7,582 nt of DNA from Bacteriovoracaceae bacterium (GTDB taxonomy: Bacteria; Bdellovibrionota; Bacteriovoracia; Bacteriovoracales; Bacteriovoracaceae): contig CANFNN010000140.1 of assembly GCA_947448095.1 (NCBI GenBank), positions 1 to 7,582 of the forward strand, given 5' to 3'. Shown here in pieces: positions 6,169 through 7,582 of this stretch. Positions within the stretch are counted from its first letter, which is position 1. Each line of letters starts with the position of its first letter. The notes beneath the pieces were generated by a model. The model did no database searches. It was not told the DNA's origin and saw nothing but the letters and a program-made list of their open reading frames with translations. Both the position numbers and the translations under genes were made by a program.

Positions 6169-7582
6169 ATGAAACGTGAACCCGGAATGGCCTATGACAC
6201 TAAAGTTCTGAATAAGATCTTTGCTGTTTTATCCGTCTCCTTCTTATTGGTTACTATCTGGATGATTTTTGACGACTACATCCGTCCATGGAAAGCCGTT
6301 CAAGTCAAAGCTCTAGATATTGAAAAACAAAAAATTCAAGAAAAAATCAAAGAAATTGATGGCTCAATTGATGGTCAAAAAATTAAGGAAGCAAAAGCCA
6401 AAATTGCTTCCTCTACAGAAGAGATCAAAAAGCATCAAGCTCAAATGGACAAGGCTTCAGATAAAGTCGCTGAAATTCAAAGAAAAATTTACGTTCAAAA
6501 TATGACCAATGGTGTGAACGGATCTCAAGCAGCTGCCTTTCAATTTAAATATGAACACGCCTTAGTTGAAAAACACCTTGATGAAGCCAAAGAACTTAAA
6601 GTTAAGTTCGATGATTTCAAATCAAAAGAGATGGAAGGCAAAGATTCACTCAAAGGGTTAATGGCTGAGGAAGCAGCTGCTCAGGGTGAAATCAAATTAA
6701 TCCTGGCCAATAAAACAGCTGCTGAGAAGGAACTGAAGGATTTGGTTAGCGGCAAAGAATTAATGTTGATGGCCATGTCCGGAGTTGAAAAAAATCCTGT
6801 TTGGGCCTTAAGAAACTCACCTTTCATTGATTATCTAGACCCGACAATTAAGATTCGCCAGTATGTAATTAAAAATGCAACTAACGATTTTTATTTTCAA
6901 GAAGCCCCTAAAATTGACCGTTGTACAACTTGTCACGTGTTCAGTGATAAGCCAGGCTATGAAGATCAGCCAAATCCATACAAAACACATCCGAACTTAG
7001 ACAAGCTTGCCATTGGTGCTAACTCGGCTCACCCAGTAAAAGAATTTGGTTGTACTTCATGTCACGGTGGAGTTGGTGATAGGGTTAATGATTTCAATTC
7101 ACCTGCACATATTCCACAAAACGCAGCTCAAGCTCAAGAATGGAAAGAGAAATACCACTGGCACGAGCCTCATAAAGTTCCACAGCCAATGCTTCCACTT
7201 CAGTACACTGAAGGTATGTGTATGAAGTGCCATAAGGGTGTCGATCGTATACCTATGGCCGATAAGCTTAACCATGGCCGCCAAGTAATTGAGACTTACG
7301 GATGTTATGGTTGTCACAAAATCGATGGATGGCAGCACCATAAGAAACCAGGTCCTTCGCTTCAGAAGATTACTGGTAAAGTTTCAAAAGAATTTATCAA
7401 AAACTGGATTTGGTCGCCTAAATCGTTTAATCCGAAGTCGAAAATGCCTTCTTACTTTAACCAGGCAAACAATTCTAAGCCTGAGTTTAAAGCTAAGAAC
7501 ATGACTGAAGTAAACGCGATGGCAGAATACATTTACCGCACATCGAAAGATTACAAGCCACTTCAAAAATATGCTGGTGGCA
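6169..7582 (+). CDS. membrane-anchored multiheme cytochrome c with coiled coil (3' end outside the window)
   Basis: 471 complete codons are visible from the ATG at 6169 (AAGG at 6158-6161); the frame is still open at the right edge. A short cytoplasmic N-terminus is followed by one uncleaved membrane helix (about 15-34). Residues 45-110 and 125-198 are Lys/Glu/Gln/Ala-rich and look like a long coiled-coil hairpin. The haem region starts near 205 (N-P-V-W near 209-212) and has four CXXCH sites: C252-T-T-C-H256, C295-T-S-C-H299, C351-M-K-C-H355 and C379-Y-G-C-H383. The last lies in a class I cytochrome c-like domain with G-P-S-L (395-398) and K-M-P-S-Y-F around M426, a likely sixth ligand. Further histidines (H274, H288, H314, H330, H332, H335, H369) could be distal ligands. 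The gene is 22 bp after the cytochrome b C-terminal gene, and no cytochrome c1 or f is visible. I infer that it accepts electrons from the Rieske centre on the periplasmic side. More haem sites may follow beyond the window. Confidence 0.93.
   Translation, partial: MKREPGMAYDTKVLNKIFAVLSVSFLLVTIWMIFDDYIRPWKAVQVKALDIEKQKIQEKIKEIDGSIDGQKIKEAKAKIASSTEEIKKHQAQMDKASDKVAEIQRKIYVQNMTNGVNGSQAAAFQFKYEHALVEKHLDEAKELKVKFDDFKSKEMEGKDSLKGLMAEEAAAQGEIKLILANKTAAEKELKDLVSGKELMLMAMSGVEKNPVWALRNSPFIDYLDPTIKIRQYVIKNATNDFYFQEAPKIDRCTTCHVFSDKPGYEDQPNPYKTHPNLDKLAIGANSAHPVKEFGCTSCHGGVGDRVNDFNSPAHIPQNAAQAQEWKEKYHWHEPHKVPQPMLPLQYTEGMCMKCHKGVDRIPMADKLNHGRQVIETYGCYGCHKIDGWQHHKKPGPSLQKITGKVSKEFIKNWIWSPKSFNPKSKMPSYFNQANNSKPEFKAKNMTEVNAMAEYIYRTSKDYKPLQKYAGG

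Noticed and set aside
7099..7341. 80-codon minus-strand reading frame with hydrophobic content opposite the multiheme cytochrome gene
   Set aside because: It overlaps two conserved CXXCH sites on the plus strand. Its hydrophobic look is a by-product of the opposite strand.
1..7582. Mobile element, CRISPR array, tRNA or phage-defence system
   Set aside because: I saw no transposase, integrase, regularly spaced repeats, tRNA-like fold or defence-gene motif on either strand. The cluster is respiratory.

Overview
The window comes from a Gram-negative bacterium of moderate to low GC content. Its cytochrome genes resemble those of Deltaproteobacteria-like groups, and Bdellovibrionota is my best guess. 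That placement rests on the style of the bc complex, the Lys/Glu-rich exported proteins and the overall base composition; it is an inference, because no rRNA or other marker gene is present.

Layout. Bases 1-312 hold the 3' end of a plus-strand gene of unknown function. It converges on, and overlaps by 4 bp, a minus-strand gene (309-2069) for a large secreted protein of unknown function. A second minus-strand gene (2157-2702) encodes a small protein with four predicted membrane helices. A short divergent intergenic region (2703-2777) separates it from the plus-strand cluster that fills the rest of the window. The cluster encodes a membrane-anchored HEAT-repeat protein (2778-3653), a Rieske iron-sulfur protein (3751-4254), a cytochrome b6-like subunit (4272-5051), an enlarged subunit-IV-like cytochrome b C-terminal subunit (5070-6146), and a membrane-anchored, coiled-coil, multiheme cytochrome c that runs off the right edge (6169-7582). 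From the Rieske gene onward the genes are 17-22 bp apart, each with a clear Shine-Dalgarno sequence, so they look like one operon.

Function. The last four genes encode a quinol:cytochrome c oxidoreductase (Rieske/cytochrome b complex) built from a split cytochrome b. The N-terminal cytochrome b half has two b6f-type features: a 15-residue spacing between the second pair of haem histidines, and a cysteine at the place where b6 covalently binds haem c(i)/c(n). The C-terminal half has extra membrane helices at both ends and a Qo motif reading A-P-W-Y instead of P-E-W-Y. No classical cytochrome c1 or cytochrome f is seen; the multiheme cytochrome with at least four CXXCH sites very probably takes that role. 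The HEAT-repeat protein and perhaps the divergent four-helix protein are candidate accessory or assembly factors, on position alone.

The most interesting material is this atypical bc complex (haem c(i) cysteine, altered Qo motif, coiled-coil multiheme electron acceptor, HEAT partner). A second item is an inverted repeat that puts the start codon of the secreted-protein gene in a hairpin loop. I saw no mobile element, CRISPR array, tRNA or rRNA.
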